From contig CAXYYO010000008.1 in NCBI GenBank assembly GCA_964293305.1, forward strand, positions 36,522-100,521: DNA of 64,000 nt. The letters are read 5' to 3'. Origin of the DNA: CALAGJ01 sp964293305 (GTDB taxonomy: Bacteria; Bacteroidota; Bacteroidia; Chitinophagales; Chitinophagaceae). Each line of letters opens with the position of its first letter. The first letter of the stretch is position 1. The notes under the pieces were generated by a model. The model saw only the letters and a list, made by a program, of their open reading frames with translations. It was not told the DNA's origin and did no database searches. Made by a program: the position numbers and the translations under genes. Positions 27,068 to 36,334 of this stretch are shown one piece after another.

Positions 27068-27985
27068 TTACTTCGAGAGGTGTACATTAATTTTATACAG
27101 TTTACTCAATCCATTTTCACTACCGGATATTGTTTCAAGATAGCTATATACATCCTTAAATTTTTGAGGAATGAGTTTTGAACGCCTGCTTGTGAAGTAC
27201 AATGTATGAGTATTTTGGTCATAGAAAGGACAATATTCCATATACTTTGTATTAATAATCGCACCCATATTCTCACTGGCTTTCCACTCCCCATGCTCAT
27301 CTTTTTTGGCAATGTATAAATCGCCGCTACCAAATCCATCAGCCGTATTGTATCTGGTATAAATGATATAACTTTCGTCTTTTGCAACAAAGGCGTTAAA
27401 CTCATATCCTTCACTGTTTATATGATTGTTCAATAACATGGGTGGAGCATATTCCTCTCCGTTAAATTTACAGAAATAGATATCATCTTTACCCAATCCG
27501 GTTTTTGCATCCATAGTGAAATATAGATTACCATTGTCTGAAAGGGTTGGATAAAATTCATCATTTACAGAATTCACAGGCACACCCATGTTTATTGGAA
27601 GTGACCAGTTACTGATATTATTTTTTCTTTCCACATACCAAATATCAAAATCGCTCTTGGTGCTGTCTGTTTCTTTTTTTGGTCTGTCAGATGCAAAATA
27701 AAGCCTATTGCCATCTCTAGATAAAAACGGCTCCAAGTAGGAATAGGCATCACAAAATGTAAGTAGTTCTGGCTTATTCCACTCATAGTTTTTTACACAT
27801 ACTATTTGTGAAAGATCCTGATTGGGGCTTTGAATAGTAAAATATGCTTCATCCTCTTGCGCTGAAATACAAAAGTCACGAAGGTTTTGATATTTGTTTA
27901 ATTCCGGACTTAGCATCATTACATCTTGTCCAATAATTGGATTCAGTAGAAACCATGCACTCAATATGGTTATTATGGCTTTCAT
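27068..27985 (-). CDS. Exported PD40/TolB-like beta-propeller protein
   Basis: 305 residues with a signal peptide (MKAIITILSAWFLLNPIIG). Blades of the PD40 type recur: PFLSRDGNRLYFASDRP, YPTLSDNGNLYFTMDAKTGLGKDDIYF, FVAKDESYIIYTRYN and CPFYDQNTHTLYFTSRR. Such propellers in Bacteroidota are usually envelope proteins with unknown ligands; no OmpA or protease domain is attached here. It stands alone between two intergenic gaps with repeats. Confidence 0.8.
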   Translation of the reverse strand: MKAIITILSAWFLLNPIIGQDVMMLSPELNKYQNLRDFCISAQEDEAYFTIQSPNQDLSQIVCVKNYEWNKPELLTFCDAYSYLEPFLSRDGNRLYFASDRPKKETDSTKSDFDIWYVERKNNISNWSLPINMGVPVNSVNDEFYPTLSDNGNLYFTMDAKTGLGKDDIYFCKFNGEEYAPPMLLNNHINSEGYEFNAFVAKDESYIIYTRYNTADGFGSGDLYIAKKDEHGEWKASENMGAIINTKYMEYCPFYDQNTHTLYFTSRRSKLIPQKFKDVYSYLETISGSENGLSKLYKINVHLSK

Positions 27986-28362
27986 TGTATTTTAGTTTGA
28001 TGTATTTGAAGTTTTTGTAGCAACAATATGAGTTGTATTTCCTCGAATGATTTCTATTGAAAGCTCATGCTTAAAATGAAATTATTGTCACCAAATATCT
28101 TCTGCAAATAACATTTAAACAAATATTGCAAATGCACGAATATGTTCAGCGGTAACCGATAAAATAATTTTGATTTAATCCATTTTTATAATAGTGTAAT
28201 CAAAGCAAATGCGGGGCAGACGCAAACAGAATGCATGAAAAAAATAGTGAGTAGAAAACCATGAATGCATGTAAAGTGTACATGGATTTCTCCTGCATAA
28301 TCATTCTGCGTAGCAGCAAAAATAGATACTACATAATCATTCTGCGTAGCAGAAATAATGAT
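27986..28362. other. Intergenic gap with tandem hairpin repeats
   Basis: A 21-bp direct repeat (28296-28352, listed separately) is the only structure recognised. No frame or tRNA is seen. Confidence 0.6.
28296..28352. repeat. Two 21-bp direct repeats, each a small hairpin, downstream of lysS
   Basis: The repeat unit, 28296-28316 and 28332-28352, is identical in both copies and starts at a 36-bp period. Each contains CTGC-GTA-GCAG, a 4-bp stem with a GTA loop. Around the second copy AATCATT and AATGATT extend the stem with a bulge. They lie 11-67 nt past the lysS stop and may protect or end its 3' end. A related shape, TTGCAC-GTA-GTGCAA, occurs at 51908-51922. Confidence 0.7.
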
Positions 28363-29880
28363 TTAAAACTTCTCCGGACGCATTTGTGGAAATAGTAAAA
28401 CATCTTGAATGGATGGCTGATTAAGGAGCATCATACACAACCTGTCTATACCAATACCAATGCCACTTGTAGGTGGCATGCCATACTCCAATGCACGTAG
28501 AAAATCATGGTCTATAAACATGGCTTCATCATCGCCACGCTCCATCAATTTCATTTGCTCTTCGAAGCGATTGCGTTGGTCTATAGGATCGTTGAGTTCG
28601 CTATAGGCATTGGCAATTTCTTTTCCATTCATCATGAGTTCAAAACGCTCCACAAGTCCGGGTTTGCTACGGTGCTTTTTTGTAAGTGGACTCATTTCCT
28701 CCGGATAGTCAATAATAAAAGTGGGTTGTATATATTTTTTTTCGCAGGCTTCGCCAAATAGTTGATCTATGAGTTTGCCACGGCCCATGGTGTTGTCCGC
28801 ATCTATATGCAATTGCTCACACAATGCCAGAAGAGCGGCTTCATCCATAAGGCTGATGTCAATACCTGTATGCTCCTTTATAGCATCATAAATAGTAATT
28901 CTTTTGAAGGGTGCTTTAAAGCTAATGAGTTCATTGCCCACCTGTACATCTGTCTGCCCATGCAGCTGCACTGCCAAAGATTCCAAAAGTTGTTCTGTTA
29001 TTTCCATCATCCAGAAATAATCTTTATAAGCTGTGTACCATTCCAGTATGGTAAACTCCGGATTGTGAGTACGATCCATTCCTTCATTGCGAAAGTTTCT
29101 GCTAAATTCATACACCCAGTCAAAGCCACCTACAATAAGCCTTTTGAGGTATAATTCATTTGCTATGCGCAAATAAAATGGCACGTCTAACGCATTATGA
29201 TGTGTTATAAAAGGTCTGGCAGCAGCTCCTCCCGGAATGGCCTGTAGCACTGGCGTTTCCACTTCTATGGCACCTTGGTTATTTAAAAATGTACGTATGC
29301 TATTTATTATTTGTGTGCGCTGCGCAAATACTTTTTTTACATCTGGGTTGATGATTAGGTCTGCATAGCGCTGCCGATAACGAAACTCTGGATCAGTAAC
29401 TTCATCAAAGGCATTGCCTGCTTCATCTCTCTTTACCACGGGCAGTGGTTTGAGAGATTTTGAAAGTAGTGTAATGCTTTTTGTGTGCAGGCTTGTTTCT
29501 CCTGTTTTGGTAATGAATACATATCCATTGGCACCAATAAAATCACCCAGATCTAGCCAATGTTTTACCAAATCATCAAATAAACTTTTGTCATCTCCGG
29601 GGCATATATCATCTCTTTTAACATAGAGTTGAAACAGCCCTTTATCATCTTGTATTTTTATAAAAAAAACCTTGCCTTTATCATTGATACTCATGATGCG
29701 GCCCGCCACAGATACGGCTGCAAAGTCTTCTTTAGTATGTTCGTTAAATGCAGATTTTATATCCGCACTGAGGTGCGAAATAGGAAAAGCGGCTGCTGGG
29801 TACGGGTTAATACCGCCTGCTTTTATGGCTCCCATTTTTTGGCGGCGTATTAATTCTTGTTCACTATAATTTGTGCTCAT
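28363..29880 (-). CDS. lysS: Lysyl-tRNA synthetase, class II
   Basis: 505 residues from MSTNYSEQELIRRQK; an upstream ATG 57 nt earlier would add an unrelated stretch that lies over the promoter. The OB-fold anticodon domain (about 55-160) precedes the class II core, with motif 2 FRNEGMDRTHNPEF and motif 3 GIGIGIDRLCMMLL. It attaches lysine to tRNA-Lys. Confidence 0.95.
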   Translation of the reverse strand: MSTNYSEQELIRRQKMGAIKAGGINPYPAAAFPISHLSADIKSAFNEHTKEDFAAVSVAGRIMSINDKGKVFFIKIQDDKGLFQLYVKRDDICPGDDKSLFDDLVKHWLDLGDFIGANGYVFITKTGETSLHTKSITLLSKSLKPLPVVKRDEAGNAFDEVTDPEFRYRQRYADLIINPDVKKVFAQRTQIINSIRTFLNNQGAIEVETPVLQAIPGGAAARPFITHHNALDVPFYLRIANELYLKRLIVGGFDWVYEFSRNFRNEGMDRTHNPEFTILEWYTAYKDYFWMMEITEQLLESLAVQLHGQTDVQVGNELISFKAPFKRITIYDAIKEHTGIDISLMDEAALLALCEQLHIDADNTMGRGKLIDQLFGEACEKKYIQPTFIIDYPEEMSPLTKKHRSKPGLVERFELMMNGKEIANAYSELNDPIDQRNRFEEQMKLMERGDDEAMFIDHDFLRALEYGMPPTSGIGIGIDRLCMMLLNQPSIQDVLLFPQMRPEKF

Positions 29881-29899
29881 AATATTTTTAGAAAGATGG

Positions 29900-29907
29900 C
29901 AAATATA
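29900..29907 (-). promoter_or_regulatory. -7 promoter box of lysS
   Basis: TATATTTG on the minus strand fits TAnnTTTG exactly, 19 nt before the lysS ATG. The nearest TTG upstream is 27 nt away, longer than the usual spacer, so only the -7 element is supported. Confidence 0.5.
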
Positions 29908-30106
29908 GTGAGGAGAATAAACCCACTTTGTAGTCAAAATTTTTATACGGCCACAAATTGATCTTCATATCTAAACTAGTTTGCCCAAAAGCAAATGAAA
30001 ATCAAGGCTAATTTTTGATTCCTAAATGTGATATTTCTATTTCAGATAAAAATTTATCCTCAGGGCCAAAGTGTTGTATACTGCACAGTAAATTGTAATA
30101 GTAGGA

Positions 30107-31123
30107 TTAACTCACCCCTGCAGCATCCAACAAATGCCGCCAAAGTTGTTTTTTAAAAACTTCATAATCGTGCTGCGCTGCGTATTCAGTGGCCTTTATG
30201 CTCAGCTGTGTTCTTAGGTTTTCATCTTTATAAATTCTCTGCATCAGCGCACCTGTGGCCTCCGGGTCTTCACTTTCTGCTATCATCAGTCCTTCCCGAT
30301 AAGATGCCAAATAGGCTTCTGCCTCTGCTTGCTTTGAACTAATAACAGGAGTACCACATTGTAGGGCAGCCAATACAGGCATGGCACTTTCAGCTGCCGC
30401 ATAAAAATGGATATAAGCATAAGCAGATGCCAGTAAACCCGCCAATGCTGTATCCGCAATATCTTCTAAAACAACAACATCACCCTTGTATTTATAGGTA
30501 CTGATTTTATTTTTTAGTGGTGATAGATCTTCTGACGTATTGCAGATTAAGATCAGCTGCATACTGCTTGCTTGCCATTTTTTAAAATGAGAAAATGCTT
30601 TGAGTAAATCAACAACTGCTTCTATTGGTTCGGCTTGTATCAGGCTAATAAAATATTCATTATTGCCAGTAAACCCGGATTTTGCCAGCAATCGATCTTG
30701 CCATTCTAAGGGCTTATAAATGGCAGGAATTGCTACAGGAAATATCTTGATTGCTTTGTCAATAAAATCAGATGGATGACTTGTATACACAGGAATGGAT
30801 GGCTGCACCAAATGAGATTTAAGTTTTTCTGCACTTAAAAATGCAACCGCCGGAAGCCGATCCTGCACTTCCAGAATATTATCTAAATATATTACAAGTT
30901 GTGGCTTTAGAAGAGCTATTTGTTTTTTTAATGCCCTTTGCATCAGCATTGATTTCAATTTTCCAGTTTCGGATATCTGTTGAATATACAATGCGTGGTC
31001 TGCCAGCTTACCATTTAGTACTGGTAAAACGGGATAGGATAACCAAGCTGCGTATTCCAGCAACATAGATTTTATATAACCTGCATATTCGGTGTCGTTC
31101 TGTTGTAGTAAAACAATTCGCAT
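30107..31123 (-). CDS. GT4-like glycosyltransferase
   Basis: 338 residues from MRIVLLQQNDTEYAGYIK. The frame stays open upstream, but that extension runs into the divergent M16 gene and is not protein-like. The C-terminal half has the GT-B donor domain: ISLIQAEPIEAVVDLLKAF, an LEDIADTALAGLLASAYAYIHF strand and the AESAMPVLAALQCGTPVIS motif with the Glu typical of family 4 enzymes. Donor and acceptor are unknown. Confidence 0.82.
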   Translation of the reverse strand: MRIVLLQQNDTEYAGYIKSMLLEYAAWLSYPVLPVLNGKLADHALYIQQISETGKLKSMLMQRALKKQIALLKPQLVIYLDNILEVQDRLPAVAFLSAEKLKSHLVQPSIPVYTSHPSDFIDKAIKIFPVAIPAIYKPLEWQDRLLAKSGFTGNNEYFISLIQAEPIEAVVDLLKAFSHFKKWQASSMQLILICNTSEDLSPLKNKISTYKYKGDVVVLEDIADTALAGLLASAYAYIHFYAAAESAMPVLAALQCGTPVISSKQAEAEAYLASYREGLMIAESEDPEATGALMQRIYKDENLRTQLSIKATEYAAQHDYEVFKKQLWRHLLDAAGVS

Positions 31124-31185
31124 GGGGGGGCAAAGATATCTATAGTGCCTTATGTGATAAAGGCATTTATTATGGTTGCTTTTCA

Positions 31186-31193
31186 TACATTTG
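31186..31193 (+). promoter_or_regulatory. -7 promoter box of the M16 gene
   Basis: TACATTTG matches TAnnTTTG exactly and ends 12 nt before the ATG at 31206. Confidence 0.45.
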
Positions 31194-31205
31194 TTGCTTT
31201 GATTT

Positions 31206-32492
31206 ATGGATAAACTCAATCGTAAAAATGCACCAGCCATTGAAGATGCCGTTGCATTCAATTTAAAATTAGACACCCCACTTATATACAAGTTAACAAA
31301 TGACACGCCTGTATATGCCATGCATGGGGGAGCGCAGGAGGTAGTAAAAATAGAATGGGTATTTGATAGTGGCAATTGGTATGAGGAGAAAAATTTGATA
31401 GCAGCCAGTACAAATTTTCTCTTAAAAAATGGCACAAAAAATAAAACTGCACTTGCTATAAGTGAAGCTATTGAATATTATGGTGCATCTGTAAGTAGGA
31501 GTTGTTTTAATGAAACCGCAACGATTACGCTGCATTGCTTAAGTAAGCATCTGACTTCATTACTACCACTGATTGCATCATTACTACATGAAGCCGTTTT
31601 TCCCGAAGACGAAATCAACATTTACCGTCAAATGCAGCTGCAGCGGTTATCTGTAAACCTGAGAAAGTGCGACTTTGTAGCCAATCGGCTGATTGATGCT
31701 GTGCTTTTTGGTGAAGCACATCCTTATGGCATTACTTCAAATGCAGCAGCTTACGAGGCCATATCCAGAGAGGAATTGATTGCTTTCTATAATCAATTTT
31801 ACACCTACGGACACTGCAAAATATTTGCTGCGGGTCATCTGCCGAATAATCTTGATGCATTATTGGAAACTCATTTTGGCTCATTGCCCATGAATCAAAA
31901 GCCATTGCCCGACAGGGTTCATAAAATAATACCAAACACCATAAAAAAGCATCATATTATAAATGATGAAAATGGGGTGCAGGGTGCTATAAGAATTGGA
32001 CGATCTTTTCCTGACAGAAGGCATCCGGACTATGTAAAATCTTTGGTGCTCAACAATATTTTTGGTGGATATTTTGGCAGCAGGCTCATGGACAATATTA
32101 GAGAGGACAAAGGATATACTTATGGCATTTATAGCTATATACAATCCTATCAACATGAAGGTGCGTGGATGATCAGTACAGAGGCTGGCCGTGATGTGTG
32201 CGCTGCCACTATTGAGGAAATTTATAAAGAAATGAATTTGTTGTGTAATGAACCACCTGATGAGGATGAATTGTATTTGGTGCGCAATTATATGATGGGT
32301 AGCTTACTGGGTGATTTGGATGGACCATTTCAACAAATAACCCGTTGGAAAAATTATATACTCAATAAATTGCCGGAAGGTTATTTTGAAGAGAGTATTG
32401 CAACTGTAAAAAATATTTCTGGAGAAGAGCTGCTTGCACTGGCCCGTCAATACTTTCAGCAAGAAGATTTTTATGAAATACAAATCATTTGA
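31206..32492 (+). CDS. M16-family peptidase homologue without the zinc motif
   Basis: 428 residues with the two-domain M16 fold. The region that should hold HxxEH reads IAASTNFLLKNGTKNKTALAISEAIEYYGA, so the zinc ligands and catalytic Glu are absent. The later Arg/Tyr pair region (MDNIREDKGYTYGIYSYI) is kept. In Bacteroidota, M16 proteins often work as an active/inactive pair; here no active partner is adjacent. No signal peptide is evident, so the protein is probably cytoplasmic or depends on another protein. Confidence 0.88.
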   Translation: MDKLNRKNAPAIEDAVAFNLKLDTPLIYKLTNDTPVYAMHGGAQEVVKIEWVFDSGNWYEEKNLIAASTNFLLKNGTKNKTALAISEAIEYYGASVSRSCFNETATITLHCLSKHLTSLLPLIASLLHEAVFPEDEINIYRQMQLQRLSVNLRKCDFVANRLIDAVLFGEAHPYGITSNAAAYEAISREELIAFYNQFYTYGHCKIFAAGHLPNNLDALLETHFGSLPMNQKPLPDRVHKIIPNTIKKHHIINDENGVQGAIRIGRSFPDRRHPDYVKSLVLNNIFGGYFGSRLMDNIREDKGYTYGIYSYIQSYQHEGAWMISTEAGRDVCAATIEEIYKEMNLLCNEPPDEDELYLVRNYMMGSLLGDLDGPFQQITRWKNYILNKLPEGYFEESIATVKNISGEELLALARQYFQQEDFYEIQII

Positions 32493-32544
32493 TGTTGGCA
32501 GAGCCAAATGATATAATATTTACTGGAATAAAAAATGTGTACAG

Positions 32545-32898
32545 ATGAAATGGATACTTAAAATATTCTTTACCTGGATTGCCGTCATCATTGCATCCTG
32601 GCTACTGCCGGGTGTAGAAGTTAATGATAATATGACTGCTTTGCTTGTTGCTATTGTATGGGCACTGCTTGATGTATTGGTAAAGCCGCTCCTCATCATT
32701 CTTACACTGCCCATCACCATTCTTACACTTGGCATTTTTCTCATTTTTATAAATGCTATTATCGTATTGATAGATGCCTATTTCATTCATGGATTTAAGG
32801 TGGACAATATTTGGTGGGCGCTGTTTTTTAGTTTCGTTGTGAGTATTATTGTTACTCTATTTCAGCGGTTTGATAAAAGCAAATCATCAAAAGAATAG
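32545..32898 (+). CDS. YvlD/phage_holin_4_2-family membrane protein
   Basis: 117 residues with four hydrophobic segments, beginning MKWILKIFFTWIAVIIASWLLPGVEV and containing LVKPLLIILTLPITILTLGIFLIFINA. This is the chromosomal YvlD-like family that databases label phage holin family 4. No phage genes surround it, so lysis is not implied. It sits 52 nt after the M16 gene and 89 nt before a glycosyltransferase on the same strand. Confidence 0.85.
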   Translation: MKWILKIFFTWIAVIIASWLLPGVEVNDNMTALLVAIVWALLDVLVKPLLIILTLPITILTLGIFLIFINAIIVLIDAYFIHGFKVDNIWWALFFSFVVSIIVTLFQRFDKSKSSKE

Positions 32899-32987
32899 TG
32901 CCGGACTTAGGCTGTTATTTACAGCCGGTTGAAAAAAATATATAAAAAAAGCACTATCTCTTTTTTACCATTACAATAAAAAAATCA

Positions 32988-33959
32988 ATGAGAATAAGCG
33001 GTTTTACGATGGGTAAGAATGTGAGTAAACTTTATTTTCCCATAAAGCAGGCTATTCAGTCTATTCTTCCAATTGTTGATGAATTTGTAGTGGCATTGGG
33101 TGATAATGATGCAGATGACAATACCGAAGCAGAAATACTGAGCATTGGCTCACCAAAAATAAAAATTATACGCACAGTATGGGATGTAGAAAAATATCCC
33201 AATGGTACAGAGCATGGACACCAAACAGATATTGCCATGAAAGCCTGTACTGGCGATTGGTTGTTTTATGTACAGGCGGATGAAGTAGTGCATGAAAAAT
33301 TTTTGCCAATAATACAAGAAAGGTGCAGAACGTTTTTGGATGACAAAAAAGTGGAGGGATTACTTTTTGATTATGTACATTTCTGGGGAGATTATTTTCA
33401 CCACCAAGATGGTCATGGCTGGTATGAGCGAGAAATAAGAATAGTGCGTAATCTGCCAGACCTGCATAGTTGGGAGAGTGCACAGTCTTTCAGAATGATA
33501 CCAAACTTTGATGGTTTGCATTATCGGCAGCAGGAGGGCACATACAAACTAAATGTGGCCTACAGTGGTGCCAGTATTTATCATTATGGATGGGTGCGGC
33601 CACCATCATTTATGCAAAAGAAAAAGAAAGCCATGACCATAACACATCACGGCAAAGCTTATCAGGAGCAAGCATTTGCCAATAAACCGGAAGACCATGA
33701 TTATGGGCCAATGGAAAGGTATAGTAAATTTTCGGGGACACATCCCAAAGTGATGCAGGCGTGGATTGCTCAGTTTAATTGGGGACACTTATTAAACTAT
33801 TCAACAACAGAGAAAAATCCAGACAGAGAAAAAGCAAAACATGACAAACTCAAATATAGGATTTTAAGTTTTCTTGAAAAACATTTGAATGGTGGTAAGC
33901 AAATAGGCGGGTTTAAAAATTTTAAATTATTGCCCGGAAAAAAATATAGAGTGGTATAA
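32988..33959 (+). CDS. GT2-like glycosyltransferase
   Basis: 323 residues. The N-terminal segment KLYFPIKQAIQSILPIVDEFVVALGDNDADD and the CTGDWLFYVQADEVVHE motif (DxD-like acidic site) match GT-A family 2-type enzymes. The C-terminal half is rich in His, Trp and Tyr and does not suggest a known acceptor. No membrane segment is seen. It neighbours two other transferases, which suggests surface glycan synthesis, though the genes are not in one operon. Confidence 0.75.
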   Translation: MRISGFTMGKNVSKLYFPIKQAIQSILPIVDEFVVALGDNDADDNTEAEILSIGSPKIKIIRTVWDVEKYPNGTEHGHQTDIAMKACTGDWLFYVQADEVVHEKFLPIIQERCRTFLDDKKVEGLLFDYVHFWGDYFHHQDGHGWYEREIRIVRNLPDLHSWESAQSFRMIPNFDGLHYRQQEGTYKLNVAYSGASIYHYGWVRPPSFMQKKKKAMTITHHGKAYQEQAFANKPEDHDYGPMERYSKFSGTHPKVMQAWIAQFNWGHLLNYSTTEKNPDREKAKHDKLKYRILSFLEKHLNGGKQIGGFKNFKLLPGKKYRVV

Positions 33960-34004
33960 TTTATTTGTTTACAAAAGCCCATCAACATCTCAATAAAAAA
34001 TATC

Positions 34005-34781
34005 CTATTTTTTTTCTGCTGTGTAAGATTCAGTGGCAAATTCCGGTGAAGCACTTTCTTGATAAAATAATTTTGGCAAGCTGATAAATCCTTTTAAAAT
34101 TTTATTGGCACAGCAATAAGCCAGTAAATGATCCGACCAATAAACAATAGGCGTTTGCAAAGCGAATAATTTTTTTGCTGTGGAATGAGTGATAGCATAA
34201 GCATCTGCAAAATCGTGATATCCTGCTGTTTTTAAATGAGTGCTATATGGCTTTGCATATAAATTGTCTAATGCAATATGTGTATGAGAAAGTCCGGCAA
34301 TCAACTTTTGAATATGATACCAGTTTTGTTTAATACGGTTAAAAAAATTATGTGTAGTATTTTTATTGTAATCAAAATAAACAAGATCCCAATCAGCCGG
34401 GAGCTGCTGCATAATAGAAGTAAATAGGGGAATATTATCTGCAATGGGAACCACATCATCCTCAAAAATCAACACTTTTTGATATCCATTTTTTATTACA
34501 TCTTCATATACCATTCTATGGCTAATGGTACAACCAAGCATTCCTTTTGTAATCTTTTTTTTCCTTCTATGCTTTTTTATAGCAGCTTCAGCATCATACA
34601 AACCTTGTTGAACATAAGTTTCTACTGCATCCTGCTGTAGATCTGCTCCATACAAAAATTCAAACTGCAAACCTTTTAAAGCAAGTTTAATTTTTTCCTG
34701 TCTTGTTGAATCCTTTTGTAAAGTGATTACATAGATATGATCAAAAAAGTTATTGAGTGGGCCAAAATTAATCTGATGCAT
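34005..34781 (-). CDS. GT25-family glycosyltransferase
   Basis: 258 residues from MHQINFGPLNNFFDHIYVITL; a start 42 nt earlier is possible. GT25 traits are the N-terminal YVITLQKDSTRQEKIKLAL, the GMLGCTISHRMVYEDVIKNG segment and the LIFEDDVVP acidic motif. Members add sugars to LPS cores or to hydroxylysine. It is divergent from the amidase, sharing a 46-nt gap. Confidence 0.85.
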   Translation of the reverse strand: MHQINFGPLNNFFDHIYVITLQKDSTRQEKIKLALKGLQFEFLYGADLQQDAVETYVQQGLYDAEAAIKKHRRKKKITKGMLGCTISHRMVYEDVIKNGYQKVLIFEDDVVPIADNIPLFTSIMQQLPADWDLVYFDYNKNTTHNFFNRIKQNWYHIQKLIAGLSHTHIALDNLYAKPYSTHLKTAGYHDFADAYAITHSTAKKLFALQTPIVYWSDHLLAYCCANKILKGFISLPKLFYQESASPEFATESYTAEKK

Positions 34782-34812
34782 TGAAATGATAAATCTTATA
34801 AAACAGAAATAG

Positions 34813-34820
34813 TTTATTTG
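34813..34820 (+). promoter_or_regulatory. -7-like box of the amidase gene
   Basis: TTTATTTG matches TAnnTTTG except at the second position and ends 7 nt before the amidase ATG. Confidence 0.35.
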
Positions 34821-34827
34821 CAATAGT

Positions 34828-36000
34828 ATGAGAATAAAATTATTTATGATATTGGTATTATGGGCGTGGACGGTTTTATCATTTCAAGTGATGTCACAGT
34901 CTATTGCAGTACGCACCAACAATAGCATTTCATTTATAGCGGGCAGCTTGGGTTCCGATAGATTGGGTAGTGCCAAGCTTGGTTATCTGGATAGCAATGT
35001 GCTGTTGCAGGTTATAGATTCCAATGTCAATAGTTATAAGGTACAACTATCCAAATTCCATAGTGCATTTATTGCAAAGGAAGATGTACGCCGAGATACA
35101 CAGTTTTATGCTAAGCCCTGGTATCTAATGAACAATATGCGTGCCGTGGGTGGTTACGATTGTTATGATAGTTTGCTCATCAATCTGGAAGAACAACTAC
35201 CCTATACCAGTTATATGGAAATAAATCCTGCACGCATTATCATTTATATATATGGTGTGCAGAGTAATACCAATTGGATTACACAACAGACGACAACGCT
35301 AGGTGAAATAAAAAATATTTATCACCTACAAGAGGAAGATGATAAAGTAAGGGTGGTGGTAGAATTGAAACACCTACAGCATTGGGGTTATACGATATAC
35401 TACCGAGGTAAAACTTTAGTAATTTTAGTAAAACATCAACCACAGTTGCTAAAACCACATGCCATTACAGTAGCTATAGATGCAGGGCATGGAGGTAGTA
35501 ATATAGGAGCCGCAGGCATTATCACCAAAGTGGTGGAAAAAGATTACACATTATTATTTGCAAAAGAGTTGGAAAAATATTTAATAGCAAAGAATGTGCA
35601 AGTTATCATGACCCGGAATGGTGATACTAGTTTTGGAAATACAGATCGAGTAAAATGGTTACAAAAAAAGCATCCGGACTTACTGATTAGTTTGCACTTC
35701 AATTCATCGGCAACAGATACTGTACAGGGCACAGGCACATTTTATAAATATATTGGTTTTAGACCTTTGAGTCAGGCCTTATTAAAAAGAATGTTGGATA
35801 TAGGCATGAATGAATATGCCAATGTTGGGAACTTTAATTTCCTTTTAAATGCCCCCACTGATTTTCCAAATGTATTACTTGAAATAGCATTTTTAAGTAA
35901 TAAAACAGATGAGCAAAAAATCATTGACCCCACATTCAGAACTCAAGTAGTTAGACAAATTTATTTGGCCATAGCAGACTTTTTAAAACAGTCTGAGTAG
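34828..36000 (+). CDS. N-acetylmuramoyl-L-alanine amidase
   Basis: 390 residues with a signal peptide (about 1-24). Residues 25-205 form an SH3-like and AMIN-like beta region. The amidase_3 domain begins at AIDAGHGG (His221), followed by Glu237 in VVEKDYTLLFAKEL, the His in LISLHFNSS and the Glu in LLEIAFLSN, which together supply the zinc ligands and catalytic base. It removes stem peptides from peptidoglycan, typically at cell separation. No regulatory helix blocking the site is obvious. Confidence 0.93.
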   Translation: MRIKLFMILVLWAWTVLSFQVMSQSIAVRTNNSISFIAGSLGSDRLGSAKLGYLDSNVLLQVIDSNVNSYKVQLSKFHSAFIAKEDVRRDTQFYAKPWYLMNNMRAVGGYDCYDSLLINLEEQLPYTSYMEINPARIIIYIYGVQSNTNWITQQTTTLGEIKNIYHLQEEDDKVRVVVELKHLQHWGYTIYYRGKTLVILVKHQPQLLKPHAITVAIDAGHGGSNIGAAGIITKVVEKDYTLLFAKELEKYLIAKNVQVIMTRNGDTSFGNTDRVKWLQKKHPDLLISLHFNSSATDTVQGTGTFYKYIGFRPLSQALLKRMLDIGMNEYANVGNFNFLLNAPTDFPNVLLEIAFLSNKTDEQKIIDPTFRTQVVRQIYLAIADFLKQSE

Positions 36001-36334
36001 AAGTATCGCAAGGTTTTGCATAGTTGCCAATAAGCAGCCCGTATTCATTTTCTTTTTCTCAGCTGATGAAGTTGACTTTGTGATGAAAATTGAAAGGCAA
36101 TATTGATAACGCTTTGTGGTGAATTTTTGGGAGATGAAATTGTAAAATGTTCAAAAGCATCAATTGGATTCAACTCGTATGCGAAAATTTCATCAGCAAA
36201 ATGCCTTGTCGATAAAAGATTGCAACTATTCTCGCAAAGTAAATTAGATTTTCCCTGCGGGGAATGAAGAAGCATGACCAAATATTGCAAAGAGGCCGAC
36301 GTAGCAATCTGTTCTATTTTCATCAGACCCAATG
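36001..36334. other. 330-bp gap, no confident gene
   Basis: A 95-codon frame on the minus strand and a 66-codon frame on the plus strand overlap here; neither has a convincing family pattern or start region. A short TTCCC/GGGAA hairpin lies near 36250. It may be decayed sequence. Confidence 0.5.

Noticed and set aside
32545..32898. Prophage suggested by the holin-family name
   Set aside because: The family is a chromosomal YvlD-like membrane protein and no phage genes are near.
36045..36332. 95-codon minus-strand frame
   Set aside because: No recognisable family or signal; overlaps another chance frame on the plus strand.
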